Notes under the pieces: generated by a model | What the model was told of the DNA's origin: nothing | The model's database searches: none | The model's input: the letters and a program-made list of their open reading frames with translations, nothing else | Made by a program: the position numbers and the translations under genes | DNA from: Luteibacter flocculans | GTDB lineage: Bacteria > Pseudomonadota > Gammaproteobacteria > Xanthomonadales > Rhodanobacteraceae | Direction: 5' to 3' | Length of the DNA stretch: 64,000 nucleotides | Assembly: GCF_023612255.1 (NCBI RefSeq) | Contig: NZ_CP063231.1 | Span: 3,206,001 to 3,270,000 of the forward strand | In this document: positions 48,088 through 57,824 of the stretch, piece after piece | Layout of the letters: every line of letters starts with the position of its first letter | Position numbering within the stretch: the first letter of the stretch is position 1

Positions 48088-48579
48088 CTAGTGGCGCACC
48101 GCGGTCACTTCGATCTCGACAAGAAACGCGGGTGACGCCAGTCCTGCCACCTGCATCGCGGAACGCGACGGCAGGTTCGGCTGCGTCGGCGTGCCGAAGA
48201 ACTGCGTGTATCCCGCCATGAAGCCGGCGAAGTCCATCTTGCCGCCCTTCGCCGGATCGCCCACCAGGAACACCTGCATCTTCACCACGTCGCTCATCGA
48301 CAGACCCATGTCCTTGAGCTGCTTCTCGATCGAGCGCAACACGCCGATCGTCTGCGTCTTCGTATCGCCGTAGGCCTGCGGGCTGTCCTTGGACGCGTTG
48401 CTGTCCGCCACGGGCGGCACCACGCCACTCAGAAAAACGAGCGTGCTGCCGGCGGGCACTTCGACGGCTGCCGAAATCGGGAAGGTGCTGTTGGGAATCT
48501 TGTGCCGGACCACGTCGCCGCCGAAGGCCGGCGCCGCGAGGGCGAACGAGAGGGACAACAAGGCGGCGTGCATACGCAT
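48088..48579 (-). CDS. Exported RidA-family (YjgF/YER057c) protein
   Basis: 163 aa with a signal peptide (LLSLSFALAAPAFG|GDVVRH), unusual as most RidA proteins are cytosolic. The core has LVFLSGVVPP, DTKTQTIGVLRSIEKQLKDMGLSMSDVVKMQVFLV and a C-terminal AFLVEIEVTAVR. The catalytic arginine of RidA (usually in NLPARS) appears in NLPSRSAMQVAGL, so imine hydrolysis is possible. It follows the cytochrome c gene by three bases and thus belongs with the amine oxidase. Confidence 0.85.
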   Translation of the reverse strand: MRMHAALLSLSFALAAPAFGGDVVRHKIPNSTFPISAAVEVPAGSTLVFLSGVVPPVADSNASKDSPQAYGDTKTQTIGVLRSIEKQLKDMGLSMSDVVKMQVFLVGDPAKGGKMDFAGFMAGYTQFFGTPTQPNLPSRSAMQVAGLASPAFLVEIEVTAVRH

Positions 48580-48582
48580 GGA

Positions 48583-48993
48583 TCAATGCTCCTCGGGATG
48601 GGGGGCGGGTCGGAACGCTTTCACGTCTTCCGCCGTCAGCGCGTCTTGGTAGGTATTGCCGAAATGGGTACGGACGTAGTTCACCACGTCTGCCACCTGC
48701 GCGTCGCTGAGAAGCATACCGAACGGCGGCATACCGCCGCGGCCGTTGATGACCATGGCCGCAGGATAGGCCGCGGAGGCCAGCTTGGGATTGCCGGCCA
48801 ACGCGGGATATCTGCCCGCACCGACCGCGCCTTTCGCGTCGGGCATGTGGCAGCCCTGACATACGTGCGTGAAGATCTGTTCCCCAGTGACGTGCGCGGC
48901 GTCCTTGCGGTCAATGAACTCGGCATCCGTCGCCTGCGCCGATGCAGCGCTGCACACCAACAGCAACGCCAGGCCAAGACGTACGGCGTTCAT
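48583..48993 (-). CDS. Periplasmic c-type cytochrome (single haem)
   Basis: 136 aa. Signal peptide (LGLALLLVCSAASA) and one haem motif CQGCH at 45-49; distal methionine likely in GGMPPFGMLLSD. Class I cytochrome c fold. It overlaps the amine oxidase gene by ATGA, so it is probably its electron acceptor. Confidence 0.9.
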   Translation of the reverse strand: MNAVRLGLALLLVCSAASAQATDAEFIDRKDAAHVTGEQIFTHVCQGCHMPDAKGAVGAGRYPALAGNPKLASAAYPAAMVINGRGGMPPFGMLLSDAQVADVVNYVRTHFGNTYQDALTAEDVKAFRPAPHPEEH

Positions 48994-50591
48994 GCGGCGG
49001 CTCCCGCCGTGGCGCGCCGATGCAGCGCATCGATGGCCGAAAGCGACGAAAGAATCGCCCCCTCCTGCCACGCGGGAAGATAGGACGCGTGCTCGCCGGC
49101 CAGCACGATGCGGCCATCCATCGAGCACAGGTTGGCGTAATGCTTCTCGCGCAAGGCATCCGTCCACCAACCGAAGCAGCCGAGCGTGAACGGTGCACGA
49201 TGCCAGGCGACGGCCATCCCGTTCTCGAAGGCTTCCGTGTACTGCGGATGGATCTGCGCACCGTATTCCACGGCCTTGCGAATCCGTGTGGCGGGATCGA
49301 GCGCGGTGAATTCGTAGGCTTCGAGAAAGAACGTATACGAACCCAGCAACACGCCCTTCTTCGTACCGATGCCATGGCTGGGATAGGCAATGAAACCGAT
49401 CGGCAGATCGGTGGTAGTGATGCCGCCGTAGATCGCCTCGTCCTCTTCCCAGAAACGGCGTTTGAACTGCAGGCCGATCTTCGAGGAGGCCATGTAAGGC
49501 ACGGCCGAGATCGCCGCCCGCTTCGCATCGGATACCTGGACCGGAAGCTGGCTCAGGATCGACAACGGAATCGTGCAGACGCACCAGTCTGCCGTGGCCT
49601 GGTGCGTCGTGCCCGGCGACGCGGTGTCTTCATAGGTAACGGTCACGCCGCGATCGTCCTGCGCAATGGCGGTGACCTTCGCGCCGTAACGAATCACGCC
49701 GCCGCCAATCTCGCGCACGAATGCCTTGCCGATCGCATCCATGCCACCGACAGGCTGCAACAACGTGGTCTGGTATTCGTAAAGCTCGCTCATGCCCAGC
49801 GCCTTCCACAGACGCGCATTGAGCATGTCGGAGATGCCGATGGGCTGGGAGAACGTCGGCTTGCCATCGGGACCGCCGCCCGGTGGCTTTGCGTAACCGC
49901 GGTGCTCATTACTCTCGCGGCCGGCCACGTAGCGAAACTGGTGATCGAGCCCGCCGAAGTCGCGCAAGGCTTCGAGCAGGATCTCGCTATCCTCCTTACT
50001 CACCGCATCGTCCAGGCCACCCTTCCCCGCCACCTTCGCCAGCAGCTCGGCGATGCCGCCGTGGAAATCCGCCTGCACTTCGCGAAGACGTTGCGGCTTG
50101 CCACCGAATGCATTCGTTCCATGCGCATAGGCGTTGTAGTTCACCTGCACGAAGGGTTCGAGGGTGACGCCGAACTGGCGACAGTAATCGAGCACGCCAT
50201 GGTGGTGATACGGAATGCGCCACGGGCCGGGATTGAAATACTGACCTTCGTCGTAGCGGCACTCCTGGCGATGGCCGCCAAGCTCGGTGTAGACGTCGCC
50301 GCCGCGCAGCGTCCAGTTACGCCCGCCAGCGCGATTGTTGTACTCGAGCACCTGCACGCGATAGCCCGCCTTGCGCAGCTCGTACGCCGCGACGAGGCCC
50401 GCCAGCCCGGCACCAAGCACGAGCACGCTGCCGCGACCGGACCCTTGCAACGGAGCGGGACGCTTGTACGTCGAAGGGCTGGCGAAACCGAGACCGGCCA
50501 TCGCCTGGTACATCACGGCGCCACCACCGGCGAGGCCGATCATGCGCAGGAGGTCGCGCCGCGTGATGGGCGCCGTATCCTCGTGTTTCAT
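48990..50591 (-). CDS. Tat-exported flavin amine oxidase/dehydrogenase
   Basis: 533 aa from the ATG at 50591. The N-terminus has a twin-arginine signal (TRRDLLRMIGLAGGGAV, R11-R12) for folded export. FAD site VLVLGAGLAGLVAAYE (GAGLAG 60-65), then YNNRAGGRNWT, and the amine-oxidase C-terminal block DGRIVLAGEHASYLPAWQEGAILSS. Similar to bacterial L-amino-acid or monoamine oxidases; the substrate is not determined. Operon with cytochrome c and exported RidA suggests it works as a dehydrogenase in the periplasm and not as an oxygen-using oxidase. Confidence 0.88.
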   Translation of the reverse strand: MKHEDTAPITRRDLLRMIGLAGGGAVMYQAMAGLGFASPSTYKRPAPLQGSGRGSVLVLGAGLAGLVAAYELRKAGYRVQVLEYNNRAGGRNWTLRGGDVYTELGGHRQECRYDEGQYFNPGPWRIPYHHHGVLDYCRQFGVTLEPFVQVNYNAYAHGTNAFGGKPQRLREVQADFHGGIAELLAKVAGKGGLDDAVSKEDSEILLEALRDFGGLDHQFRYVAGRESNEHRGYAKPPGGGPDGKPTFSQPIGISDMLNARLWKALGMSELYEYQTTLLQPVGGMDAIGKAFVREIGGGVIRYGAKVTAIAQDDRGVTVTYEDTASPGTTHQATADWCVCTIPLSILSQLPVQVSDAKRAAISAVPYMASSKIGLQFKRRFWEEDEAIYGGITTTDLPIGFIAYPSHGIGTKKGVLLGSYTFFLEAYEFTALDPATRIRKAVEYGAQIHPQYTEAFENGMAVAWHRAPFTLGCFGWWTDALREKHYANLCSMDGRIVLAGEHASYLPAWQEGAILSSLSAIDALHRRATAGAAA

Positions 50592-50734
50592 CGACCCATT
50601 CCCCGATGCCACCCCGACGACCGAGCATAGACACACTCGGGATGCACAACAATAAGACCGACGGCCAGCCTTGCCATGACAGTCATGCCCAAAGGCTCTA
50701 AGCTCCCCGCGGCATTCGCTTATCAGTGACCCGC

Positions 50735-51748
50735 ATGACTCCGATCGCCGACCGCTCCGCCGCACGACTCGCCTGGGCCCGCCACGCAACGGGTGCGCCC
50801 GCGCTCGTTCTGGAACCCGCTTCCGCCGACGCGAGTTTCCGCAGCTATTGGCGCGGCTACGTGGACGGGCAGCCAGTGATCGTGATGGATTCGCCGCCCG
50901 ATCGCGAAGACCCCGCGCCATGGGTCGAGATCGGTCAGCGACTGGCCGCGGCAGGCCTGCACGTGCCGACGGTGATGGTTGCCGACCTGACGCAGGGCTT
51001 CCTGCTGATCGAGGATCTGGGCACGCGCACCTACCTGCCGGAGCTGAGCGACACGACAGTGGACGCGCTCTACGGGGACGCGCTGGACGCCCTCCTGCGC
51101 ATGCAACGGCAGGTGGACACCGCGGGCCTGCCTGCGTTCGATCACGCCTGGCAGACGATGGAACTCGAACTCATGCCGACCTGGCTGATCGAGCGACACC
51201 TGGGCATGAGCCTCGCGTGCGAGGAATGGGACGTGGTGGAATCCGCGTTCACCGCGATCATGCACGCGATCGCCGAACAGCCGCGTGCCTTCATGCATCG
51301 CGACTATCACAGCCGCAACCTGCTGGTGACGGCGGAACGTTCGCCCGGGATCATCGACTTCCAGGGCGCGATGTCCGGCCCGATCACCTACGACCTCGCC
51401 TCGCTGCTTCGCGATGCGTACGTGGTATGGGACAACGAGCGCGTGGAAGGTTGGGTGGAGGCCTATCGCCTTCGCCTGCTCGATGCACGACTGCTCGACG
51501 AGACCGTGGACACCGACCGGTTTCGCCGCTGGTTCGACCTCACCGGCCTGCAGCGACACATCAAGATTCTTGGCCTGTTCTGCCGCCTCTGCTATCGCGA
51601 CGGAAAACCCGGTTACCTCGACGACCTGCCGCGTGTGCTCCGCTACGTGCTCGACACCGCGCGCCGCCATGCAGACATCGCACCGCTGGCCGACCTGATC
51701 GAGGCAAAGATCGGCGATCGTGACATTCGCCAGGCGACACACGCGTGA
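50735..51748 (+). CDS. amgK: Anomeric MurNAc/GlcNAc kinase AmgK
   Basis: 337 aa from the ATG at 50735. Aminoglycoside-phosphotransferase fold kinase: HRDYHSRNLLV (catalytic loop) and GIIDFQGAMSGPITYDLASLL (metal site). With the next gene it forms the AmgK-MurU route that recycles MurNAc from cell-wall turnover to UDP-MurNAc and bypasses fosfomycin-sensitive MurA, as known from Pseudomonas. Its stop overlaps the murU start (GTGA). Confidence 0.93.
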   Translation: MTPIADRSAARLAWARHATGAPALVLEPASADASFRSYWRGYVDGQPVIVMDSPPDREDPAPWVEIGQRLAAAGLHVPTVMVADLTQGFLLIEDLGTRTYLPELSDTTVDALYGDALDALLRMQRQVDTAGLPAFDHAWQTMELELMPTWLIERHLGMSLACEEWDVVESAFTAIMHAIAEQPRAFMHRDYHSRNLLVTAERSPGIIDFQGAMSGPITYDLASLLRDAYVVWDNERVEGWVEAYRLRLLDARLLDETVDTDRFRRWFDLTGLQRHIKILGLFCRLCYRDGKPGYLDDLPRVLRYVLDTARRHADIAPLADLIEAKIGDRDIRQATHA

Positions 51749-52422
51749 GGCACGCACTCATTCTCGCGGCGGGCCTCGGCGAACGCATGCGGCCACTGAC
51801 CGATCACACGCCGAAGCCACTGCTTCACGTCGCCGGCAAGCCACTCATCGTTCACCACATCGAGAAGCTCGCCGCCGCCGACGTGCGCTACATCGTCGTC
51901 AATACGTCGCACCTGGCCGAACACTTTCCCGAGGCGCTGGGCGACGGATCGCGCTGGGGTGTCCGCATCCGTTATTCGTATGAAGGGCCGACGCCACTGG
52001 AAACCGGGGGTGGCATGTTGAAGGCGTTGCCCTTGCTGGGTGCCGATCCCTTCATCGTGGTGAGCGCGGACATCTGGAGCGATGTCGATTACGCCGCGCT
52101 GCCGCGCGAACCGCAGGGTGTGGCGCACCTGGTCATGGTGCCCAATCCCTCGTTCCATCCACATGGGGACTTTTCACTCGCCGACGGTCGCCTTTACGAC
52201 GCCAACGGTCCCGCAGGCGCCGAACGCCTGACCTTCGGCAACGTGGGGGTCTATCGCCGGGAAATCGTGGAGCACGAGCAACCCGGACGCTTCAAGCTGT
52301 TGCCGATGTATCGCAAGGCCATCGCCGAAGGTCGCCTGACTGGCGAACGCTTCGACGGTTTCTGGCGCAACGTGGGCACGCCGGCACAACTGGACGAACT
52401 GCGCGCCATCGCCGGCGCGTAG
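51745..52422 (+). CDS. murU: MurNAc-1-phosphate uridylyltransferase MurU
   Basis: 225 aa from a GTG at 51745. Nucleotidyltransferase motif LILAAGLGERMRPLTDHTPKPLLHVAGKPLI, typical of sugar-1-phosphate uridylyltransferases. Metal-binding VSADIWSDVDY. Short form without left-handed helix, as in Pseudomonas MurU. Paired with amgK. Confidence 0.93.
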   Translation: MRHALILAAGLGERMRPLTDHTPKPLLHVAGKPLIVHHIEKLAAADVRYIVVNTSHLAEHFPEALGDGSRWGVRIRYSYEGPTPLETGGGMLKALPLLGADPFIVVSADIWSDVDYAALPREPQGVAHLVMVPNPSFHPHGDFSLADGRLYDANGPAGAERLTFGNVGVYRREIVEHEQPGRFKLLPMYRKAIAEGRLTGERFDGFWRNVGTPAQLDELRAIAGA

Positions 52423-52448
52423 CGCTGTGAAAGCGATGCCGCCGGGAT

Positions 52449-52676
52449 TTACTGCACGGTATCGACGCCGAGTTCGCGTAGCCGCTCGTGCCCGAGCGCG
52501 AACGCTTCATTGAAGGCGCTGGTGATATCCGAGAAATCGTTGGTGCCCGTGCTGGCTTCGATTTCCTCGCCGATATGGTCGAGGATGCGGTAGCTGGCTC
52601 GGTAGACTTGCTCGCCCGCCTGGCCGTTATGTTTTACCGCCTTCGCTACCACTCTGTATTTACTGTGATTTTCCAC
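52449..52676 (-). CDS. Small conserved-looking protein of unknown function
   Basis: 75 aa from a GTG at 52676 with GGGGAGGGG about nine bases upstream; a start at 52730 is possible. The N-terminus is KYRVVAKAVKHNGQAGEQVYRASYRILDHIG. Acidic overall at the C-terminus (FNEAFALGHERLRELGVDTVQ). No family recognised. Lies between murU and recQ. Codon use is ordinary, which supports but does not prove coding. Confidence 0.5.
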   Translation of the reverse strand: MENHSKYRVVAKAVKHNGQAGEQVYRASYRILDHIGEEIEASTGTNDFSDITSAFNEAFALGHERLRELGVDTVQ

Positions 52677-52761
52677 TGCGCGTCCCCTCCCCTGTTCCTC
52701 GATACTGCCGGGGCGGGGTGACCGTTGCAAGTGACTTCGATGGCGATCCTGCGTCAGCCCG

Positions 52762-54576
52762 TCAGCCGGCCGCGGTCAGCACGGCGAGGAAATCCCTGCC
52801 GTAGCGCTTCAGCTTGTTCTCGCCCACGCCACTGATCGAGCCCAGTTCTTCTTCATTACCGGGCAGCGCACGCAACATCGCGAGCAATGTCGCGTCGTGG
52901 AAAATCACATAGGCCGGGACGCCATGCTGCTTGGCAAGTTCCGCACGCACCCGGCGCAGTTCGTTCCACAGCGGCAGCTCGATCTCCTCGATGCCCAGCG
53001 ACGTACCCGTCGCAGCAGGCGTGGCACGTGCCGCGCGACGTCCCTTCGCAGGACGCGCATCCTCGCGCAGCCAGACCTTGCATTCACCCTTCAACACCGG
53101 GCCGCTCTGCGTCGACAAACGCAAGGTGCCGTAGCCGTCGGGATCGGCTTCGATCAGTCCTGCTGCGAGCAACTGGCGAAACACCGAGCGCCATTGCGTC
53201 GCATCCATGTCGGCACCCACGCCGAAGACGCGCAATTGATCGTGACCGAGATTGCGCAGGCGCTCGTTACCCTCGCCTCGTAGAACGTCGATGAGATGGC
53301 CCGCGCCGTAACGCTGCCCCGTGCGATAGATGCACGACATGGCCTTCTGCGCAGCGAGCGTGGCATCCCACGTCTTCGGCGGCGCCAGGCAGTTGTCGCA
53401 ATTGCCGCAGGGCTCGGGATAAATCTCCGCGAAGGCTTCGAGCAGAAGCTGACGACGGCAACGCGTGGCTTCCGCATAGCCCAGCAAGGAATCCAGCTTC
53501 AGGCGTTCGATGCGCTTGCGATCGTCGCCCGCTTCCGACTGCGCGATCATCTGGCTCATCGTAACGACGTCGCCGAGACCGTAGACCATCCACGCCTCGG
53601 CCGGCAGGCCATCGCGACCGGCACGACCGGTCTCCTGGTAATAGCCTTCCATGCTGCGCGGAAGATCGAGGTGGGCGACGAAGCGCACGTCGGGTTTGTC
53701 GATGCCCATACCGAAGGCCACCGTAGCGACCATGACGACACCGTCTTCGCGCAGGAACCTTTGCTGGTGCCGCGTACGCGTTTGCGCGTCGAGGCCCGCG
53801 TGGTAAGGCAGCGATTCCACGCCCGCCTCGGCGAGCCACGCGGCGGTCTCATCCACCTTGCGCCGGCTGAGGCAATAGACGATGCCCGCCTCGCCGCGAT
53901 GCCCGTCGAGAAAGTCCAGCAACTGCCGGCGCGCGTTCTGTCGCGGCGCCACGCGATAACGGATGTTCGGGCGATCAAAGCTTGAAACGAAGCGTCGTGC
54001 CGCCTGCAAACCGAGCCGCTCGACGATCTCCTCGCGAGTGCGCTCATCGGCGGTGGCCGTGAGTGCGATGCGCGGCACCTCCGGAAAGCGCTCGTGCAGG
54101 ATCGCCAGCTCACGGTATTCCGGACGGAAGTCGTGTCCCCACTGGGACACGCAGTGCGCTTCGTCGATGGCGAACAGCGCAATCGGCACGCGATCGAGCA
54201 AGCCAAGAAAACGCCCGGTGAGCAGGCGTTCGGGCGCGACGTAGAGCATGTCCAGTTCGCCCCCCAGCATGAGGTCTTCGACCTCGCGCTGCGTCATCGC
54301 GTCCAGGCTGGAGTTCAGATACCGCGCCTTCACGCCTGCTTCGTTGAGCGCATCGACCTGGTCCTGCATCAGAGCGATCAAGGGCGAGACGACGATGCCG
54401 ATACCTTGGCGTATGAGAGCAGGAATCTGGAAGCACAGCGACTTGCCACCGCCCGTGGGCATCAGCACGAGGGCGTCGCCACCCTCGGCGACGTGTTCGA
54501 CGATGGCCTGCTGTTGACCGCGGAAACCGGGGTAGCCGAAAACGGAATGGAGAAGATCGAGGGCTGGGGAAGACAT
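52762..54576 (-). CDS. recQ: ATP-dependent DNA helicase RecQ
   Basis: 604 aa from the ATG at 54576 (ATG at 54585 is an alternative). Superfamily 2 helicase: Walker [30 protein letters not shown], motif [10 protein letters not shown]. The zinc-binding RQC region has CRRQ and CGNCDNC. HRDC domain at the C-terminus ([25 protein letters not shown]..). Acts in recombination repair and replication restart. Confidence 0.96.
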   Translation of the reverse strand: MSSPALDLLHSVFGYPGFRGQQQAIVEHVAEGGDALVLMPTGGGKSLCFQIPALIRQGIGIVVSPLIALMQDQVDALNEAGVKARYLNSSLDAMTQREVEDLMLGGELDMLYVAPERLLTGRFLGLLDRVPIALFAIDEAHCVSQWGHDFRPEYRELAILHERFPEVPRIALTATADERTREEIVERLGLQAARRFVSSFDRPNIRYRVAPRQNARRQLLDFLDGHRGEAGIVYCLSRRKVDETAAWLAEAGVESLPYHAGLDAQTRTRHQQRFLREDGVVMVATVAFGMGIDKPDVRFVAHLDLPRSMEGYYQETGRAGRDGLPAEAWMVYGLGDVVTMSQMIAQSEAGDDRKRIERLKLDSLLGYAEATRCRRQLLLEAFAEIYPEPCGNCDNCLAPPKTWDATLAAQKAMSCIYRTGQRYGAGHLIDVLRGEGNERLRNLGHDQLRVFGVGADMDATQWRSVFRQLLAAGLIEADPDGYGTLRLSTQSGPVLKGECKVWLREDARPAKGRRAARATPAATGTSLGIEEIELPLWNELRRVRAELAKQHGVPAYVIFHDATLLAMLRALPGNEEELGSISGVGENKLKRYGRDFLAVLTAAG

Positions 54577-54749
54577 GTGCGCCATGCTAGCAAACCCGTG
54601 ATCTGCGCCTTCACACAGTGCGCGCTGAACGGGCGGTTTTCCTACACCGATTTGAGACAAAGATCGTTTTATTTTTCCTGGCGCCAGCAGGTAATGAGGC
54701 CGGGGTTCCCACCTATCAACAGCGTTTCCATGTCCCAGAAGGGGATGCC

Positions 54750-55040
54750 ATGAAGCAAGCGCTCGTACGCACCGTCCTGCTCGCCGTCAGTGTCTTTGCC
54801 GGCGCCCTTCCCACGCATGCTGCGGAGGGCCACCTCGGCTTCCAGGGCGCCATCACGGAGGTCACCTGTCGTGCCGATGGCGCGAGACTCGCCTGCCCTC
54901 AAGGGCGATCCATTCCAACAAACGTTCGCTGGTTCCACACCGGCACCGCCGCCGGCCTGGACCACACCGCCTTGTTCGCCTATGCCCGGCAACGGGACGC
55001 TTCGACCTCATGGCGAATCATGGAGATCACCTACCGCTGA
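54750..55040 (+). CDS. Small secreted protein, fimbrillin-like N-terminus
   Basis: 96 aa from the ATG at 54750 with AAGGGGA seven bases upstream. Signal peptide ([18 protein letters not shown]), then [18 protein letters not shown], which is like the first strand and first cysteine of type 1 fimbrial subunits (G-x-I-x3-C). It has only two cysteines and is too short for a complete pilin. No usher or chaperone gene nearby. Could be a stub, a secreted single-domain protein, or unrelated. Confidence 0.55.
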   Translation: MKQALVRTVLLAVSVFAGALPTHAAEGHLGFQGAITEVTCRADGARLACPQGRSIPTNVRWFHTGTAAGLDHTALFAYARQRDASTSWRIMEITYR

Positions 55041-55055
55041 CCGCCGGCCAGCCGG

Positions 55056-55439
55056 TCAAGCCGGTGAGCCCCAGATGGCGCGATCCAGATCGTGATCGAG
55101 GCCAAAAGCGCTCATCGGTACGCGTCCTTCCTTCACCGTCACGCCTTCCGAGGTGAGCCGCCGGCACTGCTCGCGGTAACCGCGCGTGCCCGCGGGAATG
55201 CCTATACGACCGTCGGCACGGAGCACACGGTGCCAGGGCAGGTCGGCGCGGTTCGGCGCATCGCCGAGCACCTTGCCGATCAGCCGGGCGCGACCTGGGT
55301 AACCCGCGCGCGCCGCGATGGCGCCGTAGCTGGCAACGCGGCCGCGCGGAATGGCTGCGACCGCGTCGATGATCCGTTGCGCACGCAGCGCGCGGGCTTC
55401 GTCATCGTCGACTTCATCGTTCATGGTGATTTCGTGCAT
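55056..55439 (-). CDS. Alkyltransferase-like (ATL) protein
   Basis: 127 aa, MGMT/Ada C-terminal fold. The site where methyltransferases have PCHRV reads PWHRVLRADGRIGIP, so the alkyl-accepting cysteine is replaced by tryptophan. ATL proteins bind O6-alkylguanine and hand it to nucleotide excision repair. The start is uncertain (ATG at 55424 is also possible). Confidence 0.88.
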   Translation of the reverse strand: MHEITMNDEVDDDEARALRAQRIIDAVAAIPRGRVASYGAIAARAGYPGRARLIGKVLGDAPNRADLPWHRVLRADGRIGIPAGTRGYREQCRRLTSEGVTVKEGRVPMSAFGLDHDLDRAIWGSPA

Positions 55440-55499
55440 GTTTGGTCTCGCATGTCAGCGTACCATCAGGCTTCTCTGACGACGGACCGGTACAAGCCC

Positions 55500-55904
55500 A
55501 TGCGGCACTTCGAAGCGATTCGCTCCCATGTCGGCAGCATCCACAGGCTCCGCCAGAACGAGCCCTACATCATCAGCTTCGACCTCGAGCTACCCGACGG
55601 GCGGCATCAGGGTATCTATCTCGCCGAACTGGAAGACGCGGACGGCCAACGCTTCCTGCGCCTGTCCACGCCGATCGGGCCGCTGGTAGGCGTGGATGCG
55701 CGGCGCTGCCTGCGCTTCAACTGGGAGCAACGCACGGGCTACCTGGCCGAGGCCGATCTGGACGGCTCTCCCTATCTGCACCTGTGCGAGAACCGTCCCT
55801 ACGACTATCTCGACGAGCGCGAGCTGGCTCGCCTGATCGAAGAACTGGGCGCGACCGGCGATCAGCTGGAACAACTGGTCAACGGGGAAGCGGACGCGCT
55901 CTGA
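55500..55904 (+). CDS. YbjN-like or secretion-chaperone-like protein of unknown function
   Basis: 134 aa from the ATG at 55500; the ATG at 55452 would leave only 12 bases to the divergent gene. Alpha/beta pattern with EPYIISFDLELPDGRHQGIYLAELED, then LSTPIGPLVGVDARRCLRFNWEQRTGYLAEADLDG and a helical acidic tail (RLIEELGATGDQLEQLV). This resembles small YbjN/CesT-type folds. Function not assigned. Confidence 0.65.
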   Translation: MRHFEAIRSHVGSIHRLRQNEPYIISFDLELPDGRHQGIYLAELEDADGQRFLRLSTPIGPLVGVDARRCLRFNWEQRTGYLAEADLDGSPYLHLCENRPYDYLDERELARLIEELGATGDQLEQLVNGEADAL

Positions 55905-55940
55905 GCGTCCGCACGCAGCAAGAGCCTCAGAACAGCGGCC

Positions 55941-57065
55941 TCAGAACAGCAGGTGGCCCAGCTTCACCAGGCCGTAGCCGATGCCGGCCGTGATGGGCAG
56001 CGTGAGTATCCAGGCCCAGACCATGCGCTCGACCACCGACCAGCGGATGGCATTGAACCGCTTCGCCGCACCCACGCCCATGATCGATGCCGACACATTG
56101 TGCGTGGTCGAGACCGGCACGCCGAGCACCGATGCCGTGAGAATCACGGCGGCCGAACTGCCTTCCGCAGCGAAGCCGTTGATCGGATGCAATTTCACCA
56201 TTTTGTGGCCGAGCGTCTTGATGATGCGCCAGCCGCCACCTGCCGTGCCGCCCGCCATCGTCAGCGCGCAAACGACCTTGACCCAGATCGGAATCGGAAA
56301 GCCGCCCGCGGCGGCCGGGTCGTGCGGAATGCGGAGGAAATGCAGAAAGGTCGGCAGGTGATCGAACTGGCCCGCGGCGGTGGCGCCGGCAAGCGCCAGC
56401 GCGATGATACCCATGCTCTTCTGCGCATCGTTCATGCCGTGGGAGATGCCCATGGCGCTGGCCGAGAAGATCTGCGCCTTGCCGAAGAAACTGTTCACGA
56501 ACGGCGTGCGGCCGAATCGACGCAGGGGACCCTTGCGGCTGGAGAAGAAGCCGAGCAGCGCGTACAGCCCGCCCATGATCAGGAAACCGATCACGAAGCC
56601 CAGGAACGGCGAGACGATCATCGGCACGATCACCTTGGGCAGCACGCCCTTGCCGAGCCACCAGTGCGCGCCGCCCTCCCACCAGATGATGGAATGGAAG
56701 TTGTCGCCCGCCGCGGCCAGGGCGGCACCGCACAGGCCGCCCACGAGGGCATGGCTGGAACTCGACGGCAGGCCGAGCCACCAGGTGATGAGGTTCCAGA
56801 TCGTGGCGCCCAGCAGCGCGCTGATGAGCAGTTGCGAGCCGACCTCGACGACGCCGGTGTCGATCAGGCCGGACGCGATCGTCGCGGCGACGGCGGTGCC
56901 CCACAGCGCACCGGCGAGATTGGTGACCGCCGCCAGCAGCACAGCCTGCCCCGGCGTGAGTACCTTGGTGGCGACCACGGTCGCAATGGAGTTCGCCGTG
57001 TCGTGGAAGCCATTGATGTACGTGAACGCGAGGGCGATCAGAACGACCGCGATGACCATGCTCAT
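55941..57065 (-). CDS. pit: Low-affinity inorganic phosphate transporter (Pit family)
   Basis: 374 aa, about ten membrane spans. PHO4 motifs: FTYINGFHDTANSIATVVATKVLTP at the N-terminus and the repeat copy PVSTTHNVSASIMGVGAAKRFNAIRW in the C-terminal half. Imports metal-phosphate. Starts 13 bases after the DUF47 gene, the common Pit accessory pair. Confidence 0.93.
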   Translation of the reverse strand: MSMVIAVVLIALAFTYINGFHDTANSIATVVATKVLTPGQAVLLAAVTNLAGALWGTAVAATIASGLIDTGVVEVGSQLLISALLGATIWNLITWWLGLPSSSSHALVGGLCGAALAAAGDNFHSIIWWEGGAHWWLGKGVLPKVIVPMIVSPFLGFVIGFLIMGGLYALLGFFSSRKGPLRRFGRTPFVNSFFGKAQIFSASAMGISHGMNDAQKSMGIIALALAGATAAGQFDHLPTFLHFLRIPHDPAAAGGFPIPIWVKVVCALTMAGGTAGGGWRIIKTLGHKMVKLHPINGFAAEGSSAAVILTASVLGVPVSTTHNVSASIMGVGAAKRFNAIRWSVVERMVWAWILTLPITAGIGYGLVKLGHLLF

Positions 57066-57078
57066 GGGACGCCCGCCG

Positions 57079-57708
57079 TCAGGAGTTCTTGAGCACGATG
57101 GAATAGACGACGTTGCCCACGTCCCGGCACTTGTCCACGGCTTTCTCGATCAGCTCGAACAGATCCTTGGCGAGAATGGCGCGCAACGGGTCCGACGCCT
57201 CGGCGTACAACGTGCGGTAGGGGTCGAGAAGAAGCCGGTCGGCTTCCGATTCCAGAGCCTGGAGCTGATCGCGCAGCTTCTTCACCGGGTCGATCTTCAG
57301 CCCATGGCGCAACTGGCCGATCATCGCCACCACCACGTCGGCCGACCGTTCGAGCAGCGCGGCGCGCTGGCTGAAATCGATGCCCTGGAGGCGCTCGGCG
57401 ACGATCACGTAGCGCTCGGCGAACTTCTCGATGGTCTTGGGGATCTTGTACAGCGCCGAGTTCAGCGCCTCGATGTCTTCGCGGTCCAGCGCGGTGACGA
57501 AGGTGTTCACCAGTTCCTCGCCGATCTGCGCGTGCAGGGCCTTCTCGCGGGCGCGTGCCGTGCTGAAGGCGGCCATGACGGGGGTGCGATCGGTCTGGAT
57601 GACCAGCTCATGCATGGCCTTGGCGCTCTCGCGAGCAGCCTCGGCGCTCGCTTCGAGCAGGCCGTAGAACTTGTCGCCCTTACCGAAGATCGTCTGGAGT
57701 GAAAACAT
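57079..57708 (-). CDS. DUF47 (PhoU-like) Pit accessory protein
   Basis: 209 aa. Helical protein of the DUF47/TIGR00153 group, beginning MFSLQTIFGKGDKFYGLLEASAEAA, with EDIEALNSALYKIPKTIEKFAERY and VDKCRDVGNVVYSIVLKNS. PhoU-like folds bind metals and tune phosphate uptake. Co-transcribed with pit. Confidence 0.92.
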   Translation of the reverse strand: MFSLQTIFGKGDKFYGLLEASAEAARESAKAMHELVIQTDRTPVMAAFSTARAREKALHAQIGEELVNTFVTALDREDIEALNSALYKIPKTIEKFAERYVIVAERLQGIDFSQRAALLERSADVVVAMIGQLRHGLKIDPVKKLRDQLQALESEADRLLLDPYRTLYAEASDPLRAILAKDLFELIEKAVDKCRDVGNVVYSIVLKNS

Positions 57709-57812
57709 GGCGTCGCCTGGGGAACCTGGGGATTTGTGACGACAATGTTACCGGACTGGCCCGTCGCTGGGGTGGGCGAGCCCCTGCAGGACCGATCCGG
57801 CCCCATCTGCTA

Positions 57813-57818
57813 TATAAG
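57813..57818 (+). promoter_or_regulatory. -10 box giving a likely leaderless corC-like transcript
   Basis: TATAAG (in the AT-rich run TATATAAG) ends six bases before the ATG at 57825. Transcription would start on the ATG. There is no Shine-Dalgarno sequence. Confidence 0.45.
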
Positions 57819-57824
57819 CGGCCG

